Positions 1 to 11,623 of a stretch of DNA of 41,694 nt are shown in pieces. The translations under genes were made by a program, and so were the position numbers. Origin of the DNA: Helochares maculicollis (Eukaryota; Arthropoda; Insecta; Coleoptera; Hydrophilidae); assembly GCA_033557835.1 (NCBI GenBank), contig JAWQRO010000353.1, positions 1 through 41,694 on the forward strand, read 5' to 3'. The notes under the pieces are model-generated. The model saw only the letters and a list, made by a program, of their open reading frames with translations. It was not told where the DNA came from and ran no database searches. Numbering within the stretch: the first letter of the stretch is position 1; each line of letters begins with the position of its first letter.

Positions 1-895
1 ATGTTTATTTAGCTTTTATTATTTATTTATTTTAAATAAACATCTATAGCTACAAAATAGCGTTTAATTCATAATATTAACATCAATCAAATAAAATACG
101 CTATAAAAAACAATAATTAATTTTTTATATATATATATATATATAAATCCAATAATTGTTTTTATTTTTAGTATTTTTTACTCCAAAATTAATGACTCCA
201 TGTTATAAAACATGATGAAATTGCTCAATATGTGAATGTTCAATTTCAAAAACAAATAAAATGCTTATCCTTGGAAATCTTAGAACAATAGAAATATGAT
301 AACATTTTACTCGCAATATTTATTTTAATGTTAAAAGGCACAAAGTATATTTCAAAAATTTTTGTAACGTAGCTTTATTATATTCTTTGCTCAAAAAATA
401 CAAATGTTAATAACTAAAGAAAAAGTTAGAAATAAATAACAATATTTATACAGGTGATGCTTATATTTATTTTATATTATATTGTAATAATTATGATATT
501 ATTAATAATATACAGTGCCAGTAGACTCCTGACATCATGGTTATAACTGCAAAAGGCACCTAGGTATCAAATATTTATCCTTTTGACCAGCACTACTTTA
601 GATTTTACTTTTTATTTAGCTGGAAATATAAACTAAACAGCAATATTTCTTTTCACATGGATTTTTAATGGGTGGTGAATAAAAAAGGCCTATATTATCT
701 TAGGATTCTAAGCGACTTTAACTTAAGCGTGAAACTAAACCATATTTAAAAATAATATTAAACAATATAAAAGACATATTATTTAATTGAATATATGATA
801 ATAGAATTTAATTTCTCAGTTTTTATTACTTTTAAGGTGAAGAGCATGACTTAATTTTTTAGTCAAAAGTCTACTGTTTAATACTAACCAACTCC
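1..895. other. Left edge: AT-rich non-coding DNA and Vta1 3' flank
   Basis: No coding region is visible. The stretch holds a (TA)n tract at 126-145 preceded by a segment (about 70-125) that resembles the extreme right end of the window, and the 3' flank of the minus-strand Vta1 gene. A minus-strand AATAAA lies at 822-827, about 70 bases past the Vta1 stop. Confidence 0.6.
822..827 (-). terminator. Candidate poly(A) signal of Vta1
   Basis: AATAAA on the minus strand, 69 bases downstream of the Vta1 stop codon. Position and orientation fit a short 3' UTR; cleavage is not shown by the sequence itself. Confidence 0.5.
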
Positions 896-2512
896 CTACT
901 CTCTTCCTAAAGTAAGCAGATTTAAAGCCTTTTGCAAATTATCCACTGCTGTTTTAACATCATCATAATTCAAAGCCGAAGATGCCCACTTGCAATGCTT
1001 TTGTGCTTTTTCCATTTGTTCAGGCCCAATATTTCCAGGATTTACAACTGCAGGATTAATTGGCTCCAACTTGGGAAGTGATTGAGACTCAGGCGGAAAA
1101 GCAGGGCCAGGAGTTGGAGGAGTTCGAGGAGATGGTTTAGGTGGACTCGGACTAGGATCTTGAGGAGGGTCAAGTGGGTGAATTTTTGTGAGGCCTAATG
1201 CCTCCACATCTGCATCAGGTTCCTCATCTTTAACTTCCTCGGTGAAACCATTGATCATTTCATCTTCTTTAGTCAGATGAATTATGGTTCCCGGTGGAAT
1301 TGGTGTTTCACCAACTCTGAGGCAAGCATGAATATGTGTGGCTCTCCATTTGGCAAATTTACGTTTTTCCTGAAAATCTTCGGTTAAAGCGCCGAATTGC
1401 TGAAGAACGTCTATCAATATAGATGCATTGTAATAAGCCTTGATCATGTTCCTACAATAAAATTTTATATTGTCCTGATGTTGTGTAAATTGAGCTATTT
1501 AAAAACAACAAAGAGCAGGAAAGGAAGACGCACTTGTGATACCGTTCTAAACTTTCCTCGCCCTCTGCGTAATTGAACAATTTCAAAATATATTCCTCTA
1601 GAAGTGCTGCTGCAGTTGTGTCATTTAATATACCATCCACATCTCTGTGTTCCATCTTTGCCTTCTCTAGCCAGTCCATTATAGACATGAGAAGTTTAGA
1701 TACTTCTGGTGGTTTTGTGCCAGGGACTTCTTTCATTGCTAGTTGAACAGCATACATTAAAGCTAAAATAGAAAAGAATGTCTCAGTACAATGACTTTTC
1801 TTGAAAAAGCTAGATGTGTTCATGGAGTTACAGTTGCCGCCTTGACTCTTTCTTTATGGTGGTGTAGGAAGGTCATGATGAATTTTCATCTACAGCATTA
1901 GCTACACAGCAATTTACAAATATAGCCAACATATAAATACATTTATAGCAAATTTGCAAATATTTTAAGCATTATTACCCTGGGGCACATGAATGTTTTG
2001 CTTATTATCAATATTTGAGAAATGAGAGAAATTTTCTTCATAAATTTTGAAGGTTAAAATTTTACCTCAAACATTTAGTAGCAGTAGAGGTATTTTACCT
2101 GGTAAGTTTTTTACTACTACTTAGAGAATTATTATTTAGACAACCAAGCGTTCCATTTACACTCATTTAACGATACTTTCTATACCTACATTTCATTAAT
2201 GGTGTGCAAATACATAGTGTTAATATGAAAAATATTTTTCTATTCATTAGCAAAAGCCCAAATTACACAGCTTATGGAAATGGAAATTTTAAACATTTTG
2301 TAAGCACTCATAATTTTATAGAATATCAAGTTACTACGAATTATTTTGTTAACAAACACTTCTTGTTTTCCAGTACCTGTAAAGTTAACAATAATTATGT
2401 ACTTACTCCAATAAGACACAACGATGTTCCTCTCCTCGTGCTCCATAGCAATTTTTAAAAAGTGATTAAGGCTTTTCACTTCGAGAGGAACGGGCGGAAA
2501 TATCATAACCAT
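896..2512 (-). CDS. Vta1: Vta1/LIP5 homologue, Vps4 cofactor of the ESCRT pathway (3 exons)
   Basis: Vta1/LIP5 binds and stimulates the AAA ATPase Vps4, which disassembles ESCRT-III at endosomes. Exons: 2407-2512, 1534-1762 and 896-1451. GT-AG junctions in phases 1 and 2 give a continuous 296-residue product. The N-terminal tandem-MIT region is recognisable: FPPVPLEVKSLNHFLKIA, then YAVQLAMK, then the strongly conserved YHKNMIKAYYNAS created exactly at the second junction. A proline-rich linker follows (DPPQDPSPSPPKPSPRT). The C-terminal Vps4-binding VSL domain runs from GPEQMEKAQKHCKWASSAL to LLTLGRE at the very end, as in the family. The start is the ATG at 2512 in an AAAATGG context; an ATG two codons later is an alternative. 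Length is close to the ~300 residues usual in animals. The gene is head-to-head with the 2H-phosphoesterase-like gene to its right. Confidence 0.93.
1763..2406 (-). other. Intron 1 of Vta1
   Basis: Intron of 644 bases with donor GTAAGT (2406-2401) and acceptor TTTTAG (ending at 1763), in phase 1. No other gene is seen in it; open frames on either strand here are AT-rich and have no family resemblance. Confidence 0.85.
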
Positions 2513-3205
2513 TTTGACCAAATTGATACTTCGCTGTTAAAGAACTTGAACTTTTCGGGACGTTTCTTATTCCAAGATCATAACAAAAATCGCTGATGTA
2601 TGTGTCATCTGTCAAACTGTTGCCAACTTTCGCTACAGCTGATGGGCGCGTATATTTCTTATCGTTTTTCTTCTTTTTTTACACCCTAGAAATGACATGA
2701 AATATCCCCAACAATTCAATGTAAGGAACAAATTATAATTTCACCGATTAATTCTTATTAAAAAGGTGAAGCCATCATTTTATAGGATATTTATAATTTT
2801 AAACTTTTTTGACTTAACAAATTAGCACTCACTTATTTAATGTTGAGGTTATATATCAAAATGCATAAAATATTACTAGCCTAAGGGTATATTAATGAAA
2901 TACACTTGCGTATAGTATTTTAGAATTCATTGAAGTTAGAAAATATGTATAAAATATATATAATATGTATAAAATATACATTTGGAATTGTTAATGAAAT
3001 AAATTTACAAACAAAAGTTTTAATAGGGGTATTTTTGAAGAACAAATATTTATAAACACAGTTTTTAAAATAAAACAATTTGTTAATATAAGTGTAAATC
3101 ATTAGAGAACTAGCATAGTCTTCACTAATATTAACATGCAGACTTGTTGGTTGTAATTGTAGGCCATAGAGCATTAATGCAAGTTAAATCATATTTGATT
3201 ACATA

Positions 3206-3264
<59 letters not shown>

Positions 3265-3563
3265 TCATAATTGAAATCAAATGTGGATGGGGTAGCAATT
3301 ACTTTCAAATAACCTGACAACATCTTTTAGGGCACATCCCGTTAGATTTCTGTATCTCCATTATTCAAATTTATAAATGAAGTGCTAACATTTTGCTTTT
3401 TTTACTAAGCTGTACAAAGAAATAAACAATATAGTATTATTAACAGATAATATATGTACAAAATATTAAAAGCTTAACTTCTTCTCAGCGCTTTTAAACT
3501 AGGATTGTTTTAGATTTTCAGTCAAATCCTGACAAAACCAAAATTATATTTGACAACTGGGAA
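2513..3563. promoter_or_regulatory. Head-to-head intergenic region between Vta1 and the 2H-like gene
   Basis: About 1.05 kb separates the start codons of two divergently transcribed genes, so both promoters should lie here. The part next to Vta1 (about 2540-2660) is visibly less AT-rich, as expected of a promoter and 5' UTR. The middle holds an (AT)26 tract at 3209-3260. No TATA box can be assigned with confidence in such AT-rich DNA. Confidence 0.4.
3209..3260. repeat. (AT)26 microsatellite
   Basis: An uninterrupted run of 26 AT dinucleotides between the two divergent genes. Such tracts are usually polymorphic in length and can extrude cruciforms. Confidence 0.98.
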
Positions 3564-4489
3564 ATGAGACATGTTATCATGAAGCACTTTAAAAGCAATT
3601 ATGTTGTAGTACGACCATACAAGCATACAAGACATTGGCTAGCGTTGTCTTTAAATATGCAGGTATTTTTAAATCAAACTTCCTCTTCTGTTTTTCAATT
3701 GTTGAAATACTTTTTAATTAGGAATATTTCAGACTGAATTTTAAAAATGTTTTATCCAGAATTTTTATTACCATGACCAGTTTTCTGCAGAAATTAGATG
3801 AAAATGGAAAATTTCTACCTTACTTTGGCTATACAATAATAAGCAAAGTTAATGACTGCACAAAATATGGCAAAATCGAAAATTTCATAAGGCAATCGTC
3901 TCTGTCAAAATACTATAGTGCCCTTCCGGCGACTAGCTATCACATGACATTCTTTAACATTTTCACCTTAAGTGGGCCTCCAAAATTGATGCAGATACCT
4001 CCTATTCAAAAATGGCTAGATCAAGGTAACAATTTACCCCTCCAAACCTGGCTACCTGATCACGTTCTACAATTAGAAAATGATGCAGCTACCAAGTACC
4101 TGCAAGAATTGTTTGCTGAAAAACATATACAAAATGCATTTAACGATATTGCAGTGGAGAAGATATTTAGTGCCCCTCCAGCGACTGCAATTGGAGTAAA
4201 CTTGTATTTTAAATGTGGTGTAATGCGTGCAGCTTTTAAAAATATTGTAGATCAAATGATTTCTATTTACAGCAACTTGCACAATAGAGCAACCACATGT
4301 AGCTTACATGTTACTTTTGCTCATATAAAGCCTAACACTTATGTACCCGTCGAAACTGATACAACTGCTTATGAAATTTATAAGAGGGATATAAATAAAC
4401 TAGATCAGCTAGTGCGGAATACAATTTGGAAATTTAATGTGCCAGCAGTGTACAAATTTGATAGCATGAGTAACTTTATAAAATTGTAA
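3564..4489 (+). CDS. 2H-phosphoesterase-like protein (DUF1868-like), probably 2 exons
   Basis: The secure core is a 238-codon open frame from the ATG at 3773 to the stop at 4489. Two HxT motifs, H57-M-T59 in SYHMTFF and H179-V-T181 in SLHVTFAHI, are the hallmark of 2H phosphoesterases (2'-5' RNA ligase, AKAP7 and DUF1868 relatives), in which they form a two-fold active site acting on cyclic or 2'-5' phosphodiesters. The phrases GKFLPYFGYTII and YYSALPATSYHMT fit the DUF1868 branch. The frame continues upstream to a good acceptor (AG at 3720-3721). Splicing from a CAG|GTATTT donor at 3662/3663 across a 59-base intron joins, in frame, a 33-codon first exon starting at ATG 3564, giving 288 residues. 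That N-terminal extension is inference. AATAAA follows at 4530-4535. The substrate is unknown. I know of no conserved insect role for this family. Confidence 0.82.
3663..3721 (+). other. Predicted 59-base intron of the 2H-like gene
   Basis: Donor CAG|GTATTT and acceptor TTTTTAATTAG|GAA enclose 59 bases, a typical minimal insect intron, and the phase-0 junction keeps the long frame open on both sides. If it is not spliced, translation would start at the ATG at 3773. Confidence 0.5.
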
Positions 4490-4529
4490 AACGGAATTAT
4501 GCTTATTGCATTATTTGCAATAATAATTT

Positions 4530-4535
4530 AATAAA
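4530..4535 (+). terminator. Candidate poly(A) signal of the 2H-like gene
   Basis: AATAAA 41 bases after the stop codon on the same strand. Confidence 0.55.
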
Positions 4536-7500
4536 CTGCTATTGTTGTGTGGGATCTTTTATTGGTTCCTACTTGAATCATTGTAAACAACTTATGATTT
4601 TGGTAACCAGCTGCCAAAAATTTGTTTTTGAATTTTTCTTCATGATTCTAACTATTGACTACTTTATTTTTACATCTCAAATTGCACCTGTCATTGTTGA
4701 CAATGCTGCTAAACGCCTATTCTCTGATTTCTGTTAATACTCTTTAAAGTTTATTATTGGAGATTATTACAAATAGTTTGTGTCAAAACTTCTCTATGAA
4801 TGTAATCGAAAACCAATTCTTCGAAGTTTTTCTTTATACCCTACATCTCTGGTATTTTATTTTAGTACAAGAGTTACTAATGAACGAAGCCAACACTTTC
4901 TTAATCATTGTGTAAATGCTAGTGATTCCTTTCATTTAATGTACTGTTATGCAGAACTGTAAAATCTTAAAAATGTCATCTCAACACAACATTATTTATT
5001 ACCAATCTTTTAAATTCTTTATATCAGAAATATATTGATAATCATAGCAAAACAAAGTGATGTTTTAAGACCCAATTACATTATTAAATGATCCATGGTT
5101 TATTCAAAATATAAAACTGATTTCCTTGGCCATAATCATTGTCCTCGTATTCCACTAAGCTATTGTGTTGCATATCATAGGACTCATAATGATACTACAT
5201 AGATACTGTTTTTAGAGAGCGATAGTTCTAGAGTATCTGGAAGAGTGCTTAACAAGATGAACATATACTTTCTTAAATAATTGATGTTATATACTATATT
5301 TTCCTTTCGTTGGAGTTAATAAAGGACATCCAATAAATTTAATATATCCTAAGGAGGGTACCAAAAAGTAAACAGATAATAGCCCTTTGGCATATGATTA
5401 GTGGTCTTGGAAATTTAGTTAGACAGAAGGGTTTCTCAGATGAATGCATTCTAGGTAAACAATTACTCTTAAAAACACCGAATCATACTCTAGATGTTTG
5501 AGGAAGTTCCAAGAGTATGATTATTCATAAGATGTTCAAAAAAAATTATGTTATAAAATCTTTCTTTTAGAGGGAATTCGAGTAGACACATTGTACTGTG
5601 GAATCCTTAGTCTCAACTGTTTAAAGCTTGTCTATTCAGATATCCACCAAGACACATTTACTTCTTTTTTTACAAATTTCTAACTCCTGAAATACTTTAA
5701 TTCAACTAAATTTTCTAAACCTAGAGTAAGAGGAATTAGTCTCCACTATCTGCATGATGCAATCATATTTATAAAAACTAAATCTCTTTACCCCACATAT
5801 TGCACAGTATTGATATATAAACATGACAAAGAATTTCAAAAACTATGACAAAACGAACCAATAACAAACTAAAATTTTTTTAGGTAGGCATTCTCTTTAC
5901 TTTATCTACCACTCTAGTAAGCCTCTAAAATCATAGGTATACCTGACTTTCCCATACCTGACTTGTCCATCTCCTGTTGCCGCTCTAAGAATAGCAGTCA
6001 AATATTATTACGTTATAGTAATTCTTTGCCGTTTCACCTTTATGTAAATTAATAAGTGAGTTTCTGTTGGGATAGAAATATCCAAAAGACAACTACATGC
6101 AACTGAACAATTGCATCATATTTTATATTCTAAAGAACAAAACAAGCCTTTCCATGTTTTAAGGCTTAAAACTTAGAAATCAAGTAAACTTCAATGAAAG
6201 TTAACTTAGCATGAATTGAAAGATGTAAAGCAAGATCGACTTTAGATTAAAATTAAGTTATTGGAAACTAATGCTTTGCCATTACCCTTCAGATTTAAGC
6301 ACATGCGTCCCTTTAAATAAGTGAGCGATAAAATGAAGTTGAATCTCCTGACTAATAAATTTAAAAAAATCATATTTTGTATTTATGTTACATAAAAGTT
6401 GTTTAAAATCACAAAACCAAAAATCAACATCTAAAAAATCGTAAGTTTAGAATGTTGAAATTACAGAGAGACTCGGGTTGGAAGTGTTAAAAAAATTAAA
6501 ACTATAAGGCTTTAAGCTAAAATGGCTTGCGCATATTATTAAAAGGTCCAAGTTTCAGAACCAGAAACTATGAATTTAGAAAGAAACACAAAAAGTTTCA
6601 TTAAAATCTTTAAATTGCAATATCAAATAATTTTAGATTCAGAATTAAACCTGAATGCAGATTAGCATTAAATATTCATGTTTGAAGATCAAAACCTCAA
6701 AAACGGTATTGCAATATTTAAATTATTAGCATAAAAGTGCCCTGATTAAAGCATTTAGTAACACTTGTGCTTTGTTGTAGAAATCAAACTGTTATAGCAA
6801 CTATAGTAGACATGCTACAAAAACTGAATTAAAAAATGTATTTTTCAGGATAATTCAAGATTTCAGAACGAAGCAGACAAACCCTTCTAAATATGAAAAG
6901 TTAATATATTCATCAAAATAAATAGTGCAAACTAAAACTAAACTAACTAAAAACTGATAGGAAAAAGCAATGCTGTACCATGCAAAATCTAGAAAACTAT
7001 GAGAAACAATAAAATTTCATAGTGATAACCCTGAAGAATATCTGAAATTATGGAAATTGTTTTGGTGAATCTTGAAACACAGAAAAAGTTCTGAAGAGTA
7101 TTCATGAAAAATTATATCTTTTTGAAGAATATCAATGACTATGGAAAATACATCATAATATTGAAATTCAGAAATTATGTATGAAAACAAAAAGAATAAT
7201 CAGGATAATCATGAAAACTTCTGAAAATTACAAGAGATAATTATGATAAAACTTGACACATAAATTTTTTGCCTATATGCAGAATGTTTTAAAATATATA
7301 TCGTTTTAGGACTACTGAATGTGGCTTTTTCAAATTAAAAATCTCACTACTAGTGTTCCGATCATGTTGATAGTTTGTTGGAGAGATTTTTTAATGGCAT
7401 TTAAGGTGTCTACAAAATTTTAACTAAATAACTCTATTTTAACAACAAGCTTACTGGAAAAATTTCAAAATGCCTTAGCTAAACAAATACTTCATATCCC

Positions 7501-8520
7501 AAAAACTGATAGTGAATTTTCATTACTCTACCTCAAAGAATCTCAACGCTATCATATTTACATACATACAAACATACATATATACTTACATACGTACACA
7601 TATAGTGTGCTAAAAATGGTCATAATGAATTGAAGAGCCCTTAACACAAGAAAATCTCGAGGTCGAATTGTTTCATTATTGCAATGTCTTTAACTTACAT
7701 TTACTCCTGTTTTATACGAATTAACGGTAATTAACATTGTGACTCCTCTATTAAAGTACGCTTCACTCCTCAAAATGACACCGCGTTTCCGATTGAAGGA
7801 GAATAAACAAAATTAGTTTCTCATTAATACCGTCTACGGTTTTTGATATACACGTTTCTCTATGCAAAGCAACGTTTTAATCACCCATGTACCCCGCTAT
7901 TAGTTACATTTTAGAAAAACGGGCAAATATGTTTCTCTTGATTTTGAAGGAAGACTCTCAAAGTTCAGTTTTCTTTTCCATAGCGTTTCCAGTTTTTTAT
8001 AGCTTAGTCATCACATACAACCCCAGTTGTTATCTCATTAAAAACGTAATCTGAAAAGTTTCTTATTTCTTACACCTTAAAGATAATCTCTCAAAGAAAT
8101 ATCGCTCTATTTGTTTTAGCAGTTTGGTAAGACGTTGATGAGTAATGAAATTATGGATTTTACATCAGTAACCTATGACTATTCTAGATCCAAACATATG
8201 TTGAAACGCGAAATTGGCGCAGCTAATTGTGATATTTAAAAACATTGTACATTTTTATCTGATACAGCAGTCCGACTAATACTGGATAATCAAAACTGAT
8301 TTTTGGTGTATAAAAATTTACTTAGAATTGATAATAATGAATTGTAAATAGATCGTTTAAATCGTATACATTAAAAATGTACTACATAGACAGGGGGATC
8401 TTGTAATTTAATTTTTAATTATTTTGGTTACGAAATTCATTTTACCAAAAAAATCGTGGTCGTTGGGTTGGAAAATTTACCTCAAATAGAACGCTGTAAT
8501 TTATCGGTCGGTATTTGTTC
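4536..8520. other. Gene-free AT-rich intergenic region
   Basis: About 4 kb without a supportable gene. The few open frames near 4.5-5.0 kb are short, lack family resemblance and start at non-ATG codons. Visible features are a perfect 11-bp-stem hairpin at 5481-5522, a purine-rich stretch with decayed direct repeats around 7030-7150, and a CATA/CATATA-type microsatellite at about 7559-7602. The last few hundred bases should include the upstream control region of the zinc-finger gene. Confidence 0.6.
7559..7602. repeat. Imperfect (CATA)n microsatellite
   Basis: A run of CATA/TACA units with interruptions, in the spacer between the 2H-like and zinc-finger genes. Confidence 0.75.
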
Positions 8521-8529
8521 AGGAGCTGG

Positions 8530-8545
8530 CTATAGGTGGCAGCGT
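8530..8545 (+). promoter_or_regulatory. CTCF-like motif upstream of the zinc-finger gene
   Basis: CTATAGGTGGCAGCG contains AGGTGGCAG (8534-8542), matching the core of the CTCF consensus shared by insects and vertebrates. It lies about 100 bases upstream of the start codon at 8643, in the probable promoter or 5' UTR. The match is by eye; occupancy is not shown. Confidence 0.4.
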
Positions 8546-8642
8546 TCTGGCCATGTGTTTACATGGTGAATATTTCCAAAAGGTGGGGCCGACTTAACGA
8601 TTGCTCGTCAAAAGTTTTTCTTTGGGCACCTTTTTGGTAAAC

Positions 8643-11556
8643 ATGGATGAAACTGTCTTATTGAATGTTTGTCGCGTTTGCATGATCGAAGAAGGAGAAT
8701 TCCGGTCAATTTTCGAGCAGGACGAATGCACAGGCTTAAACATTCACTTAGCGGAGATGATAATGGCGTATGCTTCTGTGCAGGTATGTTCCTAAATGAC
8801 TGAATTTTCTTTTGCACATTATTTTGTTTTTCTTTCCCGCAATTTTTAACTTTCCATGGGTTTAAATGAATGTCACTCCGATTTATGAATACGAATGTGA
8901 CAAATGAATTGATATCTTTTATTATTACCAGCTATATTCAAGTCAGCAACTGCATTTAATACTTAAAGCAGAACAAAATAATTGTTGGATGGATCACTCA
9001 GTTAATGTTATAGTATTTAATAGCCCTTGCAAGAGAAAATTAAAATCCAAAAACAACTCTTCCAAAGTGCTCATCTCGACAAATAACTAGTTTAATAACT
9101 AATAAGTAACCCTTCCTGCGTCTTCTGAAAGTTACCAAACAATATTATTGAATAGTTGCTCTGTTGCTAGAAGAGATCGATACTGTATACTGCTACAAAA
9201 TAAGATAACTACTTAAATTGCAACATCACTACTGTACAAGAGATGTCCAGTTTTATTTTATGTACCGTTGGAACTTTCTGCGTTAATCTTATGTAAGACC
9301 TATATTACTTTCCTACACTTTAATGATATGATGAAGAATTCTTGTATGAGTTACCTATTTAAAAGCAAAATCAAATTCCTTATCCATTTAAATGAATAAT
9401 TATTTAGTACCTACAATGAAAATTGTGCAGTAATTTATATATCAATCATTTTAGATTACTGTTGGGGATGGATTACCCGAAAGTATTTGTTTGCCCTGTG
9501 CAGAAAAAGTATCGAAAATGTATTTATTCAAAAAGCAATGTGAGGAATCGGATGCCACATTGCGAGACCGCTTGGGAAAATCACCTTTCATTGCTAAAGA
9601 TGATTATGAAATTTTGGAAGAGTCATCTATTACCAAGGAAGACTATGAAATTTTGGAAGAAGACCACATGGATAAGCTAGACTTAGCAATAGGCTCTGAA
9701 GACATCATAATAAAACCGGAAATAAATGATGAAGGGTGTCCTGAAGTTGGGGTAGATGTAAGTGATGAGGAAATAACCGTTGTTGAGCAAGCAAGGCAAA
9801 TAGTAGCGTCTTGGCATGAAGTTGAGATTCCTCAAGAGAATGTTTCTGAGGATTCTAAGTCCGTAACAAGAATTTATGAATGTGATTCATGTTCAAAAGC
9901 CTTTTCAAGACAAGATCTCTGGCTGCAACATAAAAAGTTTCATGGGCCGAAACAAGAGATTTGCCCTGATTTTATTGAAAACCAAATGGTGAGTGTAGTC
10001 TCGGATCAGATAGTAGATGGACTGGAAATTAAGCAAATTCCATCGCTAGAAATACTAAGAGTTGAACAATATAACGTTAAAAATGAAAATATTATAGTGC
10101 ATGTACAACAAAATGATGAGGCTACAACAAGTAGTGCGGAAGGGAATGGTGGTCATTTGGAATGCCGACAATGCCAAAAGAAATTTAATAAACAGTCCCA
10201 CCTATCCCGTCATTTAAAAATTCATGCAAAAATAAAACCTTTTGCTTGTAATCTCTGTGATAAGAGGTTCGTCAGGGCTGAACAATTAAATCATCACGTG
10301 AACATGCATAGTGGAGTAAAACCACATGTTTGCAAAATTTGCGCCAAAGGTAAGTTATCACAGAAATGAATAACTTTCTTTAGGTTCTTATTAACAATTT
10401 TGACTGACATTAAATTAACAAATACTTCAGGTTTCAATCAGATTTCAAATCTTAAAGATCATATCCGCACACATAATGGAGAGAAACCATTCTTATGTTC
10501 CACTTGTGGTAAAGGCTTTAATCAATTAGGCAATCTTAGACAACATACAATAAGGCATAGTGGTATTAAGGCACATTTATGTAGTATATGTGGAAATGGA
10601 TTTGCAAGTAAAGGAGAGTTATGTGCTCATTTGCGAAAACATACAGGTAATAATCATATTGATCTTTTATTGCTATACATTATGAAAATTATATTTATTA
10701 TTAAGAATTTGTAAAGCTTTTATTATAGTTACTCAATTGTGGATCTAGAAGACCAACTTTGTTAAGGCCTCTGAAATAAAGATTACTTGTATAAAGTATT
10801 TCGTAGTAAATTATGAAAAACTTTTCAATGATTGCAAAGCACTTTAAAAAAATAATAATATTTATCACAAAACTTTGAATTTTAATATTAATAAACTTGA
10901 CTTTAAATTTACCAAATATAATTGCAATTTATTTTTAACTGCTTTGTACTAATTAAATATTACTAAATCTTGATGTTATTAATAATTTCTTCTAAATGTA
11001 GTAAGTCGTCTATGTGTGTTAACAACATATAACAAAAAAATAATTTTTGCCTTATTTCAATTTTATAGGTGCCAGACCATTTGTGTGTACCATATGTAAT
11101 CATGGATTCACAACATCCAGCTCTCTTACAAAACACAAAAGGATCCATTCGGGCGAAAAACCGTACGAGTGTGAAGTTTGTAAAATGCGATTTTCAAGAT
11201 CAGGTATCTTAGCAAGGCACAGACGGACACACACGGGTGAAAAACCATATGTATGCAAATACTGCTCAAAAGCATTTTCCCAGTCCAACGATCTCAGTTC
11301 TCATCTGCGGATTCATACAGGAGAGAAACCATTTATTTGCGATGTTTGTGGCCAGGCTTTTCGACAAAGTTCTGCTCTTAAAACTCACAAAAAGACTCAC
11401 ATGGGTAGAGTTACTAATAATGTTATTGAGTCAAAATTGTTAGATTCTAAGCTTGTCATGGTACATGGAACGTTTTTAAATACTATCAATAACCCAGTAT
11501 TAAAACCGGAGTATCCTAGTCCTGTTTGTGAAAACATTAAAGTAAATTTTATGTGA
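8643..11556 (+). CDS. ZAD-C2H2 zinc-finger protein with ten fingers (4 exons)
   Basis: Exons 8643-8783, 9455-10349, 10431-10646 and 11069-11556 join at GT-AG sites in phases 0, 1 and 1 to give 579 residues. The N-terminal zinc-finger-associated domain (ZAD, a treble-clef dimerisation module) has the zinc ligands C10, C13, C59 and C62 (NVCRVC in exon 1, SICLPC in exon 2), so the exon 1/2 junction completes the domain. An acidic linker follows. Ten C2H2 fingers come next: the first stands alone (YECDSCSKAF), and the other nine are nearly contiguous, several joined by canonical TGEKP-type linkers. Two junctions fall inside or next to fingers and restore KGF and HTGARPF exactly. ZAD-ZNF proteins are nuclear, DNA-binding and often involved in transcription or chromatin architecture. 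The target site cannot be deduced reliably, and orthology to a named gene is not claimed. Confidence 0.92.
8784..9454 (+). other. Intron 1 of the ZAD zinc-finger gene
   Basis: 671-base intron: donor CAG|GTATGT, acceptor CATTTTAG, phase 0. No gene or obvious repeat is seen in it. Confidence 0.85.
9605..9660 (+). repeat. Internal tandem duplication in the ZAD linker
   Basis: A perfect 17-base direct repeat (9605-9621 and 9644-9660, period 39 bases or 13 codons) encodes two copies of DYEILEE in the acidic linker between the ZAD and the first finger. The near-identity at DNA level points to a recent in-frame duplication. Confidence 0.85.
10647..11068 (+). other. Intron 3 of the ZAD zinc-finger gene
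   Basis: 422-base AT-rich intron, donor ACAG|GTAATA and acceptor TTTTATAG, phase 1. Nothing else is seen. Intron 2 (10350-10430) is only 81 bases. Confidence 0.85.
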
Positions 11557-11572
11557 AACATAAAAATTAAGA

Positions 11573-11578
11573 AATAAA
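11573..11578 (+). terminator. Candidate poly(A) signal of the zinc-finger gene
   Basis: AATAAA 17 bases after the stop codon, implying a very short 3' UTR that ends just before the inverted-repeat element beginning at about 11624. Confidence 0.5.
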
Positions 11579-11623
11579 ATAGTTGATTGTGATCTTAACA
11601 TAGGAAATATTTTACTTTTAAGT

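Noticed and set aside
2204..2458. 84-codon plus-strand frame over Vta1 exon 1 and intron
   Set aside because: It lies antisense to a well-supported exon and AT-rich intron, with no resemblance to any family.
4549..4962. Two short plus-strand frames after the 2H-like gene
   Set aside because: They use non-ATG starts, are hydrophobic and AT-driven in composition, have no motif, and follow a poly(A) signal.
5481..5522. Perfect 11-bp hairpin with a 20-base loop, considered as a microRNA precursor
   Set aside because: The pairing does not extend beyond 11 bp on either side, too short for a precursor; hairpins of this size occur by chance in AT-rich DNA.
8601..8642. Longer zinc-finger start upstream of 8643
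   Set aside because: The upstream extension begins at a TTG codon. The ATG at 8643 places the first ZAD cysteines at the usual distance from the N-terminus.
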